Below are positions 1 through 6,576 of a DNA stretch of 64,000 nucleotides, in pieces (positions within the stretch are counted from its first letter, which is position 1; every line of letters begins with the position of its first letter). Location of the stretch: positions 1 to 64,000 of the forward strand of contig JAHCHP010000013.1 of the NCBI GenBank assembly GCA_026129765.1. Reading direction: 5' to 3'. Source of the stretch: Fimbriimonadia bacterium. GTDB taxonomy: Bacteria; Armatimonadota; Fimbriimonadia; Fimbriimonadales; GBS-DC. The notes below the pieces were generated by a model that was not told where the DNA came from, made no database searches, and saw nothing but the letters and a program-made list of their open reading frames with translations. Made by a program: the position numbers and the translations under genes.

Positions 1-1
1 A

Positions 2-451
2 CAGGATCCGGCTTTCTCTGATCCTGTTTACAGTTATTGTTGGAATGATCCGGTCGGATTTGTAGACCCTACTGGGGAAATTGCCTGGTGGATCGTTGCT
101 GGGATAATCATAGTGGGTGGGATTGTCATTGATGAGCTTTTAGAAGCTAGATATAACGATGATTTGGTTCCGACTAATCCTCCTGGAGTATCTGAAACCC
201 TTGTTATAGGCGGGTCAGCCTTGATTCTTGTTGGTACTACTACGTCGCTGGATGTTTCAGGAAGTGCAGATTTGGTAGGTCCCAAAAAAGGTCAAAAAGG
301 AACCGGATCTTTTTCCGGTCGCGGGTCGGTTATGACCAAACCTTCCACACTTAGTCTTGTAGTTGGTGGCGCGTGCATAATTGCCGGGATTATTGACTAT
401 ATAGAACACTTCACAGGATGGGATATAGGGGGGCACTGGTCGTGGGATTGA
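2..451 (+). CDS. RHS-repeat-associated core protein, C-terminal tip 1 (5' partial)
   Basis: The reading frame is open from the first bases of the window and gives the end of an RHS core (QDPAFSDP, then YCWNDPVGFVDPTG), so the gene begins upstream. After the core the tip carries a hydrophobic segment (WWIVAGIIIVGGIVIDE), a second apolar Gly-rich segment, a basic Gly-rich linker (GPKKGQKGTG) and a third apolar segment ending in TGWDIGG. Tips 2 and 3 downstream share this architecture. RHS proteins usually carry variable toxic C-terminal tips behind a conserved core; that role is inferred here, and the Gly-rich apolar helices suggest a membrane-acting tip. A 12-bp hairpin follows the stop and a multi-pass membrane protein gene follows that. 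Confidence 0.8.
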   Translation, partial: QDPAFSDPVYSYCWNDPVGFVDPTGEIAWWIVAGIIIVGGIVIDELLEARYNDDLVPTNPPGVSETLVIGGSALILVGTTTSLDVSGSADLVGPKKGQKGTGSFSGRGSVMTKPSTLSLVVGGACIIAGIIDYIEHFTGWDIGGHWSWD

Positions 452-484
452 GTTTAGTGTCTACCATTTTATAGGCTTACTTTT

Positions 485-526
485 AGCGTTTAGGCTTCTT
501 TTGGATGTTGAACGAGCCTAAACGCT
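485..526 (+). terminator. Hairpin, probable terminator after RHS tip 1
   Basis: A perfect 12-bp stem (485-496 with 515-526, arm AGCGTTTAGGCT) with an 18-base loop lies 33 bases after the tip 1 stop and runs into ATTT. The T-tract is weak, so termination is likely but not certain. Confidence 0.55.
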
Positions 527-610
527 ATTTGCCCTTACTGCTAAACAGGCAGAACTATGAACTGATCCTTCACTTTTACCAATCTAACTCAATAAGAGGA
601 AAGAACTCAA

Positions 611-1072
611 ATGTCAATCTCAAGAGCTGTAGAAATAGAGCTGTTGTTTTGGCTAGGAAGCCTTCTCATCATTTCTGGTTCGTTCGTCCTAACGCGAATT
701 GCTGCTTCTGCTTTGTTCTTAATTGGTTTTGCTTTAATTATGCGTAATCAGCTGAAGCCATTGGCTTGGAAAAAACCGCTAATGCTCCTTAGTGTAGTGT
801 GTGCTTTCAGTATAGCGTTTTCCTGGATGAGTAACTATCTATTTCGCGTCAATGGATACCGAATTGAGAATTGGGTCCCAGTCATAGAAGTGTCAATGCT
901 ACTAGGCCTGTTGTTTACTTCGTTATTCCTAGCTCGTTATCGTTTTTATCTTCAAAAAGAAGAATTCAAACGATTTATCAAAAGTGGTTTATTGCAATCA
1001 CTTTTATTTTTGTATGTTGGGTTCTTCCTTTTTTCTTTTGGATTAATTTTTTGGCACATGATTGAATTTTAA
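611..1072 (+). CDS. Small multi-pass membrane protein, possible immunity partner of tip 1
   Basis: A 153-residue protein with four to five predicted transmembrane helices (around residues 10-28, 30-45, 57-74, 92-112 and 130-150). An AGAGGA ribosome-binding site lies about ten bases before the ATG. I do not recognise a family. It follows RHS tip 1 just as other unrelated multi-pass membrane proteins follow tips 2 and 3. In RHS systems the gene after a toxic tip is normally its immunity protein, so an inner-membrane immunity role is inferred from position only. Base composition is visibly more AT-rich than the housekeeping genes after 3.8 kb, as in the rest of this array. Confidence 0.6.
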   Translation: MSISRAVEIELLFWLGSLLIISGSFVLTRIAASALFLIGFALIMRNQLKPLAWKKPLMLLSVVCAFSIAFSWMSNYLFRVNGYRIENWVPVIEVSMLLGLLFTSLFLARYRFYLQKEEFKRFIKSGLLQSLLFLYVGFFLFSFGLIFWHMIEF

Positions 1073-1128
1073 GCACTTTTTGGAATGAAGAAACTTTCAG
1101 TTGCTCAAGATCAATCAGGTATTGAAGG

Positions 1129-1767
1129 TTGAAAAACTTTGCCATTTTTGCATTTAGAGGCATCTCATCAGGTACAATTCCGGTGCTTGGTTGGAACGGC
1201 GACTGGGGCTACCGGAGCGAGGCGAACACCGGTGGTTTGCAAAAGGTGGGCGTTCGTTGGTACGACCCGAACATTGGCAGGTTCTTGCAACAAGACCCAT
1301 GGCTGGGCAGCGTTTATGCGCCGTTGACATTGAACGCTTACGGGTATTGTGTGAATGATCCGCTGCAGTTGGTTGACCCGAGTGGACAATTCCCATGGTT
1401 GTTAGTCGTTGTGGTTGCAGTTGTTGTAGGTATAATCATGGATGAGGTAGCAGAATCTCAGCATGGAGATTTGACTAACCCACCTGAATACGACTTATGG
1501 TTTATTGGCATTGGAACCGGACTGATTGCCGCTTCCAAACCTGCTACATTTACATCTGTAACAGAGTCATCTTACTCTACAACCTACACTGGACCGGCTA
1601 AAGGGCGGCACGGCATTGGGTCCGCAACTGTCCGGTCGTCTAGCGTTATTCGCAATCCTGGTTCTCCACTTGGAGTTTTTATTGGAGTTGCAGCTCTCAC
1701 TGCTGGACTTGTTGATGCCTTCGGGGGGTTGACAGGAGTGGATATAGGGTGGGATTTTCTCTATTGA
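1129..1767 (+). CDS. Orphan RHS-core C-terminal cassette, tip 2
   Basis: About 75 residues of RHS core ([19 protein letters not shown], then [11 protein letters not shown]) are followed by a variable tip with a hydrophobic helix ([17 protein letters not shown]), a second apolar stretch, the linker [10 protein letters not shown] and an ending [11 protein letters not shown]. The frame opens with TTG only six bases after an in-frame stop and has no long upstream RHS shell, so the cassette is an orphan: either expressed weakly alone or a silent donor that recombines into a full RHS gene. The core is nearly identical at DNA level to that of tip 3. The exact start is uncertain. Confidence 0.7.
   Translation: MKNFAIFAFRGISSGTIPVLGWNGDWGYRSEANTGGLQKVGVRWYDPNIGRFLQQDPWLGSVYAPLTLNAYGYCVNDPLQLVDPSGQFPWLLVVVVAVVVGIIMDEVAESQHGDLTNPPEYDLWFIGIGTGLIAASKPATFTSVTESSYSTTYTGPAKGRHGIGSATVRSSSVIRNPGSPLGVFIGVAALTAGLVDAFGGLTGVDIGWDFLY
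1168..1400 (+). repeat. RHS core DNA repeat, copy A
   Basis: From GGTACAATTCCGGTGC to the end of the VDPSG motif this stretch is nearly identical, base for base, to 2423-2660, and its first 50 or so bases recur at 3681-3731. Such conserved core DNA is the usual substrate for exchange of RHS tips. Confidence 0.8.
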
Positions 1768-1774
1768 TCCAATC

Positions 1775-1820
1775 GTCTGTAGGCGCAAGCACCGTTGGGT
1801 GGGAGCTTGTACCTACAGAC
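1775..1820 (+). terminator. Hairpin between tip 2 and its downstream gene
   Basis: GTCTGTAGG (1775-1783) pairs with CCTACAGAC (1812-1820), with further CAAG/CTTG pairing inside. The 3' arm directly abuts the AGGAGG ribosome-binding site of the next gene (1821-1826). There is no T-tract, so it may be a terminator, an attenuator or a structure affecting translation. Confidence 0.45.
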
Positions 1821-1836
1821 AGGAGGCTTAGATCGC

Positions 1837-2385
1837 ATGGGAAATAGGCATAAAATGATGGAAAACAACATTCGCGATGAAATCACAGTGGGCACATGGA
1901 ATTTCATTGCACAGTACAGAGTAATAAAAAATTATCTCTTGATAATCTTTCTCTGCATTTTTTTCCCAGTCATAGCCCCGGGGATGGAACTGAATAGTTT
2001 CCGCATGCCCTTAATTTTGGTCGCTTTAGTTGTTTACTTATACGAATCCTTGGCTCGGCATCATTTGACTTTTAACTTCAGTGAGAAAGAGTCTATCTGG
2101 GAGAGTACGCCAAAAATCTCACTGAATCGCAAAACCCTTTTCGCAACAGGAATAGGTGTTGGATTAGGATTGATTTTGACCCTTTCTGTTCAAGCCAAGA
2201 TCATCCTTCGCCCTACCGATAGTGAAATTCCCAATTACCTGTTTATGGGCATGGCTCTTATCTTGATCAGTCTATTGACAGTAGATAGATTGACATGGCA
2301 GCCCACAAAAAATGTAGGTTACGGAATGCTATCATTAGGTGTGGGTTATCTAATAGCTTCTAGTTTACTTTTGATTCAAGAGTAA
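1837..2385 (+). CDS. Small multi-pass membrane protein, possible immunity partner of tip 2
   Basis: An approximately 182-residue protein with about five apolar segments, including [41 protein letters not shown] and [16 protein letters not shown]. The ATG at 1837 is chosen because a perfect AGGAGG lies at 1821-1826; an upstream TTG is not supported. No family is recognised and it is not visibly similar to the membrane proteins after tips 1 and 3. Its place immediately after an RHS tip suggests immunity, as an inference from gene order. Confidence 0.6.
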   Translation: MGNRHKMMENNIRDEITVGTWNFIAQYRVIKNYLLIIFLCIFFPVIAPGMELNSFRMPLILVALVVYLYESLARHHLTFNFSEKESIWESTPKISLNRKTLFATGIGVGLGLILTLSVQAKIILRPTDSEIPNYLFMGMALILISLLTVDRLTWQPTKNVGYGMLSLGVGYLIASSLLLIQE

Positions 2386-2404
2386 ACAATGCAAGCAACG
2401 AACA

Positions 2405-2989
2405 TTGAAATCATTTTGTCGATCAGGTACAATCCCAGTAATCGGCTGGAACGGCGACTGGGGCTATCGGAGCGAGGCGAACACCGGCGGATTGCAAAAA
2501 GTAGGCGTTCGTTGGTATGACCCGAACATTGGCAGGTTCTTGCAGCAGGACCCGTGGCTGGGCAGTGTGTTTGCGCCGCTGACATTGAACGCTTACGGGT
2601 ATTGTGTGAACGATCCGCTGCAGTTTGTGGACCCGAGTGGGCATTTCCCATGGTTGCTGGCAGTTGTTGTTGTCGTTGTCATTGGTATAATCGTCGATGA
2701 AGCAACTGAGGAAATCTTTGATAGTCGTCTTAATTCTCCTGAAACAACCGCAGGTTTATTTAATACTGGCAGCGCGGTCATTGGAACTGCGGGTATGGCT
2801 TCATTGTATCAATCTGTAGAATTACAAGGACCTAAGGGAGGGAACAAACAAACTGGGCATGTGAGGGCTAAAGGTGGGCTCAACCCCGCTATTTTTTGTG
2901 CGGGCATGGTATTCTTCGTCGCAATCGGTATAGATGCAATCGAAAGAAGAACGGATTTAGACATTGGAATACCAAATCGTCAGTATTAA
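2405..2989 (+). CDS. Orphan RHS-core C-terminal cassette, tip 3
   Basis: Begins at a TTG and quickly enters RHS core ([15 protein letters not shown], then [17 protein letters not shown] and [11 protein letters not shown]). The tip repeats the plan of tips 1 and 2: helix [21 protein letters not shown], a second Gly-rich apolar segment, linker [10 protein letters not shown] and the end [13 protein letters not shown]. No upstream RHS shell exists, so like tip 2 this is an orphan cassette. Tip sequences differ from each other well beyond the core, as expected for polymorphic toxins. Start codon and independent expression are uncertain. Confidence 0.7.
   Translation: MKSFCRSGTIPVIGWNGDWGYRSEANTGGLQKVGVRWYDPNIGRFLQQDPWLGSVFAPLTLNAYGYCVNDPLQFVDPSGHFPWLLAVVVVVVIGIIVDEATEEIFDSRLNSPETTAGLFNTGSAVIGTAGMASLYQSVELQGPKGGNKQTGHVRAKGGLNPAIFCAGMVFFVAIGIDAIERRTDLDIGIPNRQY
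2423..2660 (+). repeat. RHS core DNA repeat, copy B
   Basis: Nearly identical to 1168-1400 over the whole core-coding stretch, with scattered third-position changes. The similarity fades soon after the CCCATGG that encodes the start of the tip helix. Confidence 0.8.
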
Positions 2990-3011
2990 CCATACTATCT
3001 GTTTGCCATAT

Positions 3012-3050
3012 CCCCCTCATTTCGGTTGCCGACAAGTAGAAATGAGGGGG
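3012..3050 (+). terminator. Hairpin after RHS tip 3
   Basis: CCCCCTCATTTC (3012-3023) pairs perfectly with GAAATGAGGGGG (3039-3050), followed by AAAAG. It lies between the tip 3 stop and the next membrane protein gene. It lacks a T-tract on the plus strand. Confidence 0.5.
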
Positions 3051-3068
3051 AAAAGAGACCTGACAGCA

Positions 3069-3578
3069 ATGACCAATCATAAAGATACCGATCAAATAGA
3101 ATTGAGTAAAAGCGTAACCATTTACATCTCCAAAACAATGATCATATGGTTCTGCTTTTTTGCTTACTTTACCAATTCAGAATCCCCAAGATTCACAGCT
3201 TATTCTATTGTGCTTTACTTTCTTTCACTGCTTCCCGCATTGGGCATAGTAGAGTTTTTTCCCCGATTAAAAGGAATAATTAAAACTGAACAAATTGTGT
3301 TGAGGACAATCCTGAGAGTTTCGTTCCTTATCGCTGTCTTCGGTATATTACTCGGCACAGCAATTTACTATCACTTGATGAGCTTGGGAGGGTTTAAATT
3401 GACATCAGGTAATTTCAATGTATTATTGGCTGCATTTGCTTTTGGTGGTACAGCTATCCAAGTTGCTTATAACGCTGGAACGGTTGAAAAACCAGTTTGG
3501 ATTTCTCTTTGGCTATTCAATTTAGTGACCGTTTCTTTACTGACTGCGTTTGTTTTGCGCTTGATATTTCAAACTTGA
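3069..3578 (+). CDS. Small multi-pass membrane protein, possible immunity partner of tip 3
   Basis: An approximately 169-residue protein with about five apolar segments, among them MIIWFCFFAYF, IVLYFLSLLPALGIVEF, VSFLIAVFGILLGTAIYY and LWLFNLVTVSLLTAFVLRL. The frame extends upstream to 2964 through the hairpin, so the ATG at 3069, after the hairpin, is preferred although no strong ribosome-binding site is seen. No family is recognised. Position after tip 3 suggests an immunity role, paralleling the other two pairs. Confidence 0.55.
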   Translation: MTNHKDTDQIELSKSVTIYISKTMIIWFCFFAYFTNSESPRFTAYSIVLYFLSLLPALGIVEFFPRLKGIIKTEQIVLRTILRVSFLIAVFGILLGTAIYYHLMSLGGFKLTSGNFNVLLAAFAFGGTAIQVAYNAGTVEKPVWISLWLFNLVTVSLLTAFVLRLIFQT

Positions 3579-3680
3579 AGTTTGATTTTAAGTGAAATCC
3601 ACATCAATTCGTTTCTTTGTGCGTTTGCAAGAAAGCCTTTCAATGTACGGATTTATTCAGGAAGGATGCGTTTGGCGACC

Positions 3681-3731
3681 TCATCTCGGGTACAATCCCG
3701 GTGCTTGGTTGGAACGGCGACTGGGGCTGCC
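3681..3731 (+). pseudogene. Truncated RHS core fragment (fourth copy)
   Basis: TCATCTCGGGTACAATCCCG and the following bases match the left end of the RHS core repeat and encode [13 protein letters not shown], then identity stops abruptly and unrelated, repeat-like sequence follows. This is a decayed cassette end; together with a dispersed repeat at about 3765-3797 it fills the gap before carA (3579-3845), which otherwise holds nothing recognisable. Confidence 0.7.
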
Positions 3732-3845
3732 CGATCAGAGGGCGCACACACGCGCCCCTACACTTCTGTCACCTTGAGCGAAGCCGAGGTGTGACGCAAG
3801 CCTAAACACTCATTGTTAAACCTTCAGGTAAACTCTTGTTTTAGA

Positions 3846-4946
3846 ATGAATGCCCACTTGGTTTTGATGGACGGTTCTGTTTTTTCTGGCGAATCGATCG
3901 GCGCGCCCGGACACACCGATGGCGAACTTGTTTTCAATACCGGCATGACCGGTTACCAAGAAGTGTTGACCGACCCCTCTTATGCGGGACAGATCGTTTT
4001 GATGACCTATCCGCTGGTCGGCAACTATGGATTGAATACCGAAGACCACGAATCGGTTCGCTCGCAAGTCGCCGGTTTTGTCGTTCGCGAAGCGTGCGAT
4101 ACCCCTTCTAACTGGCGCGCTCGTCATGCCTTGCATGATTACCTCGCCCAGAACAAAGTGGTGGCTATTGCCGGGATCGACACCCGCGCCCTCACCTTAA
4201 AAGTGCGCGAACACGGCGTGCTGATGGGAACCCTCACAACCGACGAAACCCCAGAAGATGCTTTGCACCGTCTCCAAAACGCGCCCGCTTATGATGACCA
4301 AGATTTTGTTTACCGCGTCACCACCCCTGCGCCTTACAAATGGGGACGCTATGGGATGGAACCATTTGACGCGCCCGATACGGGCTATGCGCGACGGGTA
4401 GCGATTTTGGATTGTGGGGTGAAGTGGAACATTCCGCGCCGATTAGCCACCTTGGGAATCCGCTCCTATGTGCTGCCTGCTTTGACTCCTGCAAACGAGA
4501 TTTTGGATTTAGACCCAGACGGCATCTTGCTGTCTCCCGGACCCGGCGATCCCGCGCGATTGCAGCGGGTGGTGGATACCATTCGTGAATTGATTGGCAA
4601 AAAGCCGATTGCCGGGATTTGCTTAGGGCATCAACTGCTCTGCCGCGCGCTGGGCGCAGAGACCTTCAAGATGAAGTTTGGACACCGGGGCTGCAATCAA
4701 CCCGTCAAGCACTTGCCCACCGGCAAGGTGACCATTACCTCTCAAAATCATGGGTATGCGGTGGAACCCGAATCGGTTCGACAAGCGGGATTAGAGATCA
4801 CCCATCTGAACTTGAACGATAACACGGTAGAAGGAGTGGCGAATCCCGACCTGCGCCTCATGACCTTGCAGTATCACCCCGAAGCCGCGCCGGGACCGTG
4901 GGATAGCCGCCCCTTTTTTGACCAGTTCCTGAAAATGACTGATTAG
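3846..4946 (+). CDS. carA: Carbamoyl-phosphate synthase small (glutaminase) subunit
   Basis: Hydrolyses glutamine and passes ammonia to the large subunit CarB for carbamoyl phosphate, the entry to arginine and pyrimidine synthesis, in the cytoplasm. From the ATG at 3846 the protein has about 366 residues, normal for the family. The N-terminal half has the CarA signature (FNTGMTGYQEVLTDPSYAGQ); the C-terminal half is a class I glutamine amidotransferase with SPGPGDP and the nucleophile Cys259 in GICLGHQLL, and a late YHPEAAPGP. A TTG at 3813 would add eleven residues without family support. carB is not in the window. It ends only 11 bases from the convergent aldehyde dehydrogenase gene. Confidence 0.95.
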   Translation: MNAHLVLMDGSVFSGESIGAPGHTDGELVFNTGMTGYQEVLTDPSYAGQIVLMTYPLVGNYGLNTEDHESVRSQVAGFVVREACDTPSNWRARHALHDYLAQNKVVAIAGIDTRALTLKVREHGVLMGTLTTDETPEDALHRLQNAPAYDDQDFVYRVTTPAPYKWGRYGMEPFDAPDTGYARRVAILDCGVKWNIPRRLATLGIRSYVLPALTPANEILDLDPDGILLSPGPGDPARLQRVVDTIRELIGKKPIAGICLGHQLLCRALGAETFKMKFGHRGCNQPVKHLPTGKVTITSQNHGYAVEPESVRQAGLEITHLNLNDNTVEGVANPDLRLMTLQYHPEAAPGPWDSRPFFDQFLKMTD

Positions 4947-4957
4947 GAACCATACGC

Positions 4958-6565
4958 TTATTTCAAATAGCGCAGCAATCCCGGCATGGTTTTGTGCGAA
5001 GTCATAAAACGGTTCAAATAACCGGTCTGAGCGGAAAACCGTTTCATCAATGCGAGACGCTTGCCCAATCGCTGTTCCGCAATCAGCGCATACAGATCAT
5101 CAGTAATCTGCCTCACCCGCTCCGAATAGGGGTACCACCAAATTTCGGGCTTTGCGACATAATTCTCCTGCACGTGCTGGGTCTGCACCAATTCGTACAA
5201 ACCGAATTCGCCGTGCGTGCGCCCGATGCCTGTATCTTTGAACCCGCCCCAACAGCCGCAGCCGTCGCTAAACGAAGTCATATGGCTGTTGACCGTCACC
5301 GCGCCGCACTCCAAACGAGGCGCCATGCGCTGCGCGCGCTCCCGGCTCCGTGTCCAAATGGATGCGGTCAAGCCATACGCGCTGTCGTTGGCTTTCAGAA
5401 TCGCCTCTTCTTCGCTTTGAACCGCCTGAACCGCCAGCACCGGACCAAACGTTTCTTCGCGCATAATCTGCATATCGTGATTCACATCGGTCAAGAGCGT
5501 CGGCGCATAATAAAGTTCGCCCAACTCGGTCAATCGTTTACCGCCGCAAAGAAGTCGCGCGCCTTTCGCGACCGAGTCCTGAACATGCGCATCAATTTTT
5601 TCGATTTGAAACGGCGCAACGACCGGTCCCATATCGGGGTCGCCCGTCAGCGGATTCCCCACCCTCAAGGCTTCAATCTCTTTTTTCAACAACTGCGTGA
5701 AGGGTTCATAGACCGCCTGCTCCACATAAACGCGCTCGATGGCGGCGCAGGTCTGTCCAGCGTTCATCATGCCTGCCCACACGACGCCCTTCGCGGAACG
5801 CTCCAAATCGGCATCGGACAACACAATCGCCGGGTCTTTACCCCCCAACTCCAACACTACTTTCTTATTCGTTTGCGCCGCCACTTCCATCACTCGGCGA
5901 CCGGTTGCCACACTGCCCGTCACCAAAACCGAGCGGACCCTTGGATCGCTCAACAATAACTCCCCTTCTGTAGCGCCCCCCTGAACCACCTGCACCACAT
6001 CCTTCGGAAACCCGGCTCGATGCATCGCATCCACCAGCCATTGCCCGCACAACGGGGTGAGGGGCGACGGCTTCAAAATGGCGGTATTGCCCGCAAACAG
6101 GATTGCGCAGAGTTGCACAATGGGCGTATTGATGGGATAGTTCCAAGGAGAGATTACCGTCCAAATCCCGTAAGGGTGGAAATAGAGCGTGCTGGATCGC
6201 CCCCTGAGATAGGGACCTTTGGGCGAGCTGCGGCGGGGCGCTAAAATCTTCGGCGCGTCGTGGATCAAGAATGCCAGCGTCTCCAGAACCGGCGAAATCT
6301 CAACAATCAATGCCTCTGTTTTGGGCTTACCCTGCTCTAAGGCGACTAAATCGATCATTGCCTGGCGTTCGCTTAAGATAATGCGCCGCAGGTTTCGCAA
6401 AATCGAGACTCGTTCAGGAATGGACGTCTGCTTCCAATCTTGAAAGGCGCGCTCAGAACGCGCAATCGTCTCATCGATCTCTTGAGGCGAGCTGATAGGA
6501 ACTTCGCCGATCACACTGCCATCGGCAGGGCTTTTCACGGTAATCGTATTCGTAAGGGTATTCAT
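4958..6565 (-). CDS. NAD(P)-dependent aldehyde dehydrogenase
   Basis: Oxidises an aldehyde to the carboxylate with NAD(P)+. The 535 residues include the cofactor region (ISPWNYP, then KPSPLTP and TGSVATGRRV), the catalytic glutamate Glu239 in LELGGKDPA and the nucleophile Cys273 in NAGQTCAAIERV. About 30 extra C-terminal residues after the usual end, rich in basic residues, resemble the tails of membrane-associated family members. Its gene starts 11 bases after the beta-mannosidase stop, so the two are probably co-transcribed. The substrate cannot be told from sequence; the succinate-semialdehyde branch is only one possibility. Confidence 0.88.
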   Translation of the reverse strand: MNTLTNTITVKSPADGSVIGEVPISSPQEIDETIARSERAFQDWKQTSIPERVSILRNLRRIILSERQAMIDLVALEQGKPKTEALIVEISPVLETLAFLIHDAPKILAPRRSSPKGPYLRGRSSTLYFHPYGIWTVISPWNYPINTPIVQLCAILFAGNTAILKPSPLTPLCGQWLVDAMHRAGFPKDVVQVVQGGATEGELLLSDPRVRSVLVTGSVATGRRVMEVAAQTNKKVVLELGGKDPAIVLSDADLERSAKGVVWAGMMNAGQTCAAIERVYVEQAVYEPFTQLLKKEIEALRVGNPLTGDPDMGPVVAPFQIEKIDAHVQDSVAKGARLLCGGKRLTELGELYYAPTLLTDVNHDMQIMREETFGPVLAVQAVQSEEEAILKANDSAYGLTASIWTRSRERAQRMAPRLECGAVTVNSHMTSFSDGCGCWGGFKDTGIGRTHGEFGLYELVQTQHVQENYVAKPEIWWYPYSERVRQITDDLYALIAEQRLGKRLALMKRFSAQTGYLNRFMTSHKTMPGLLRYLK

Positions 6566-6576
6566 TGTTCGTCCTC

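Noticed and set aside
505..747. Plus-strand frame before and inside the first membrane protein gene
   Set aside because: It has no ribosome-binding site, overlaps the better gene at 611-1072, and its residues do not form a plausible domain.
3617..3805. Small plus-strand frame through the truncated RHS core
   Set aside because: It is made of a core fragment and dispersed repeat only, with no toxin tip, so it is treated as decay rather than a gene.
3813..3845. Upstream TTG start for carA
   Set aside because: The eleven extra residues have no match to CarA N-termini; MNAHLVLMDGSVFSGE fits the family better.
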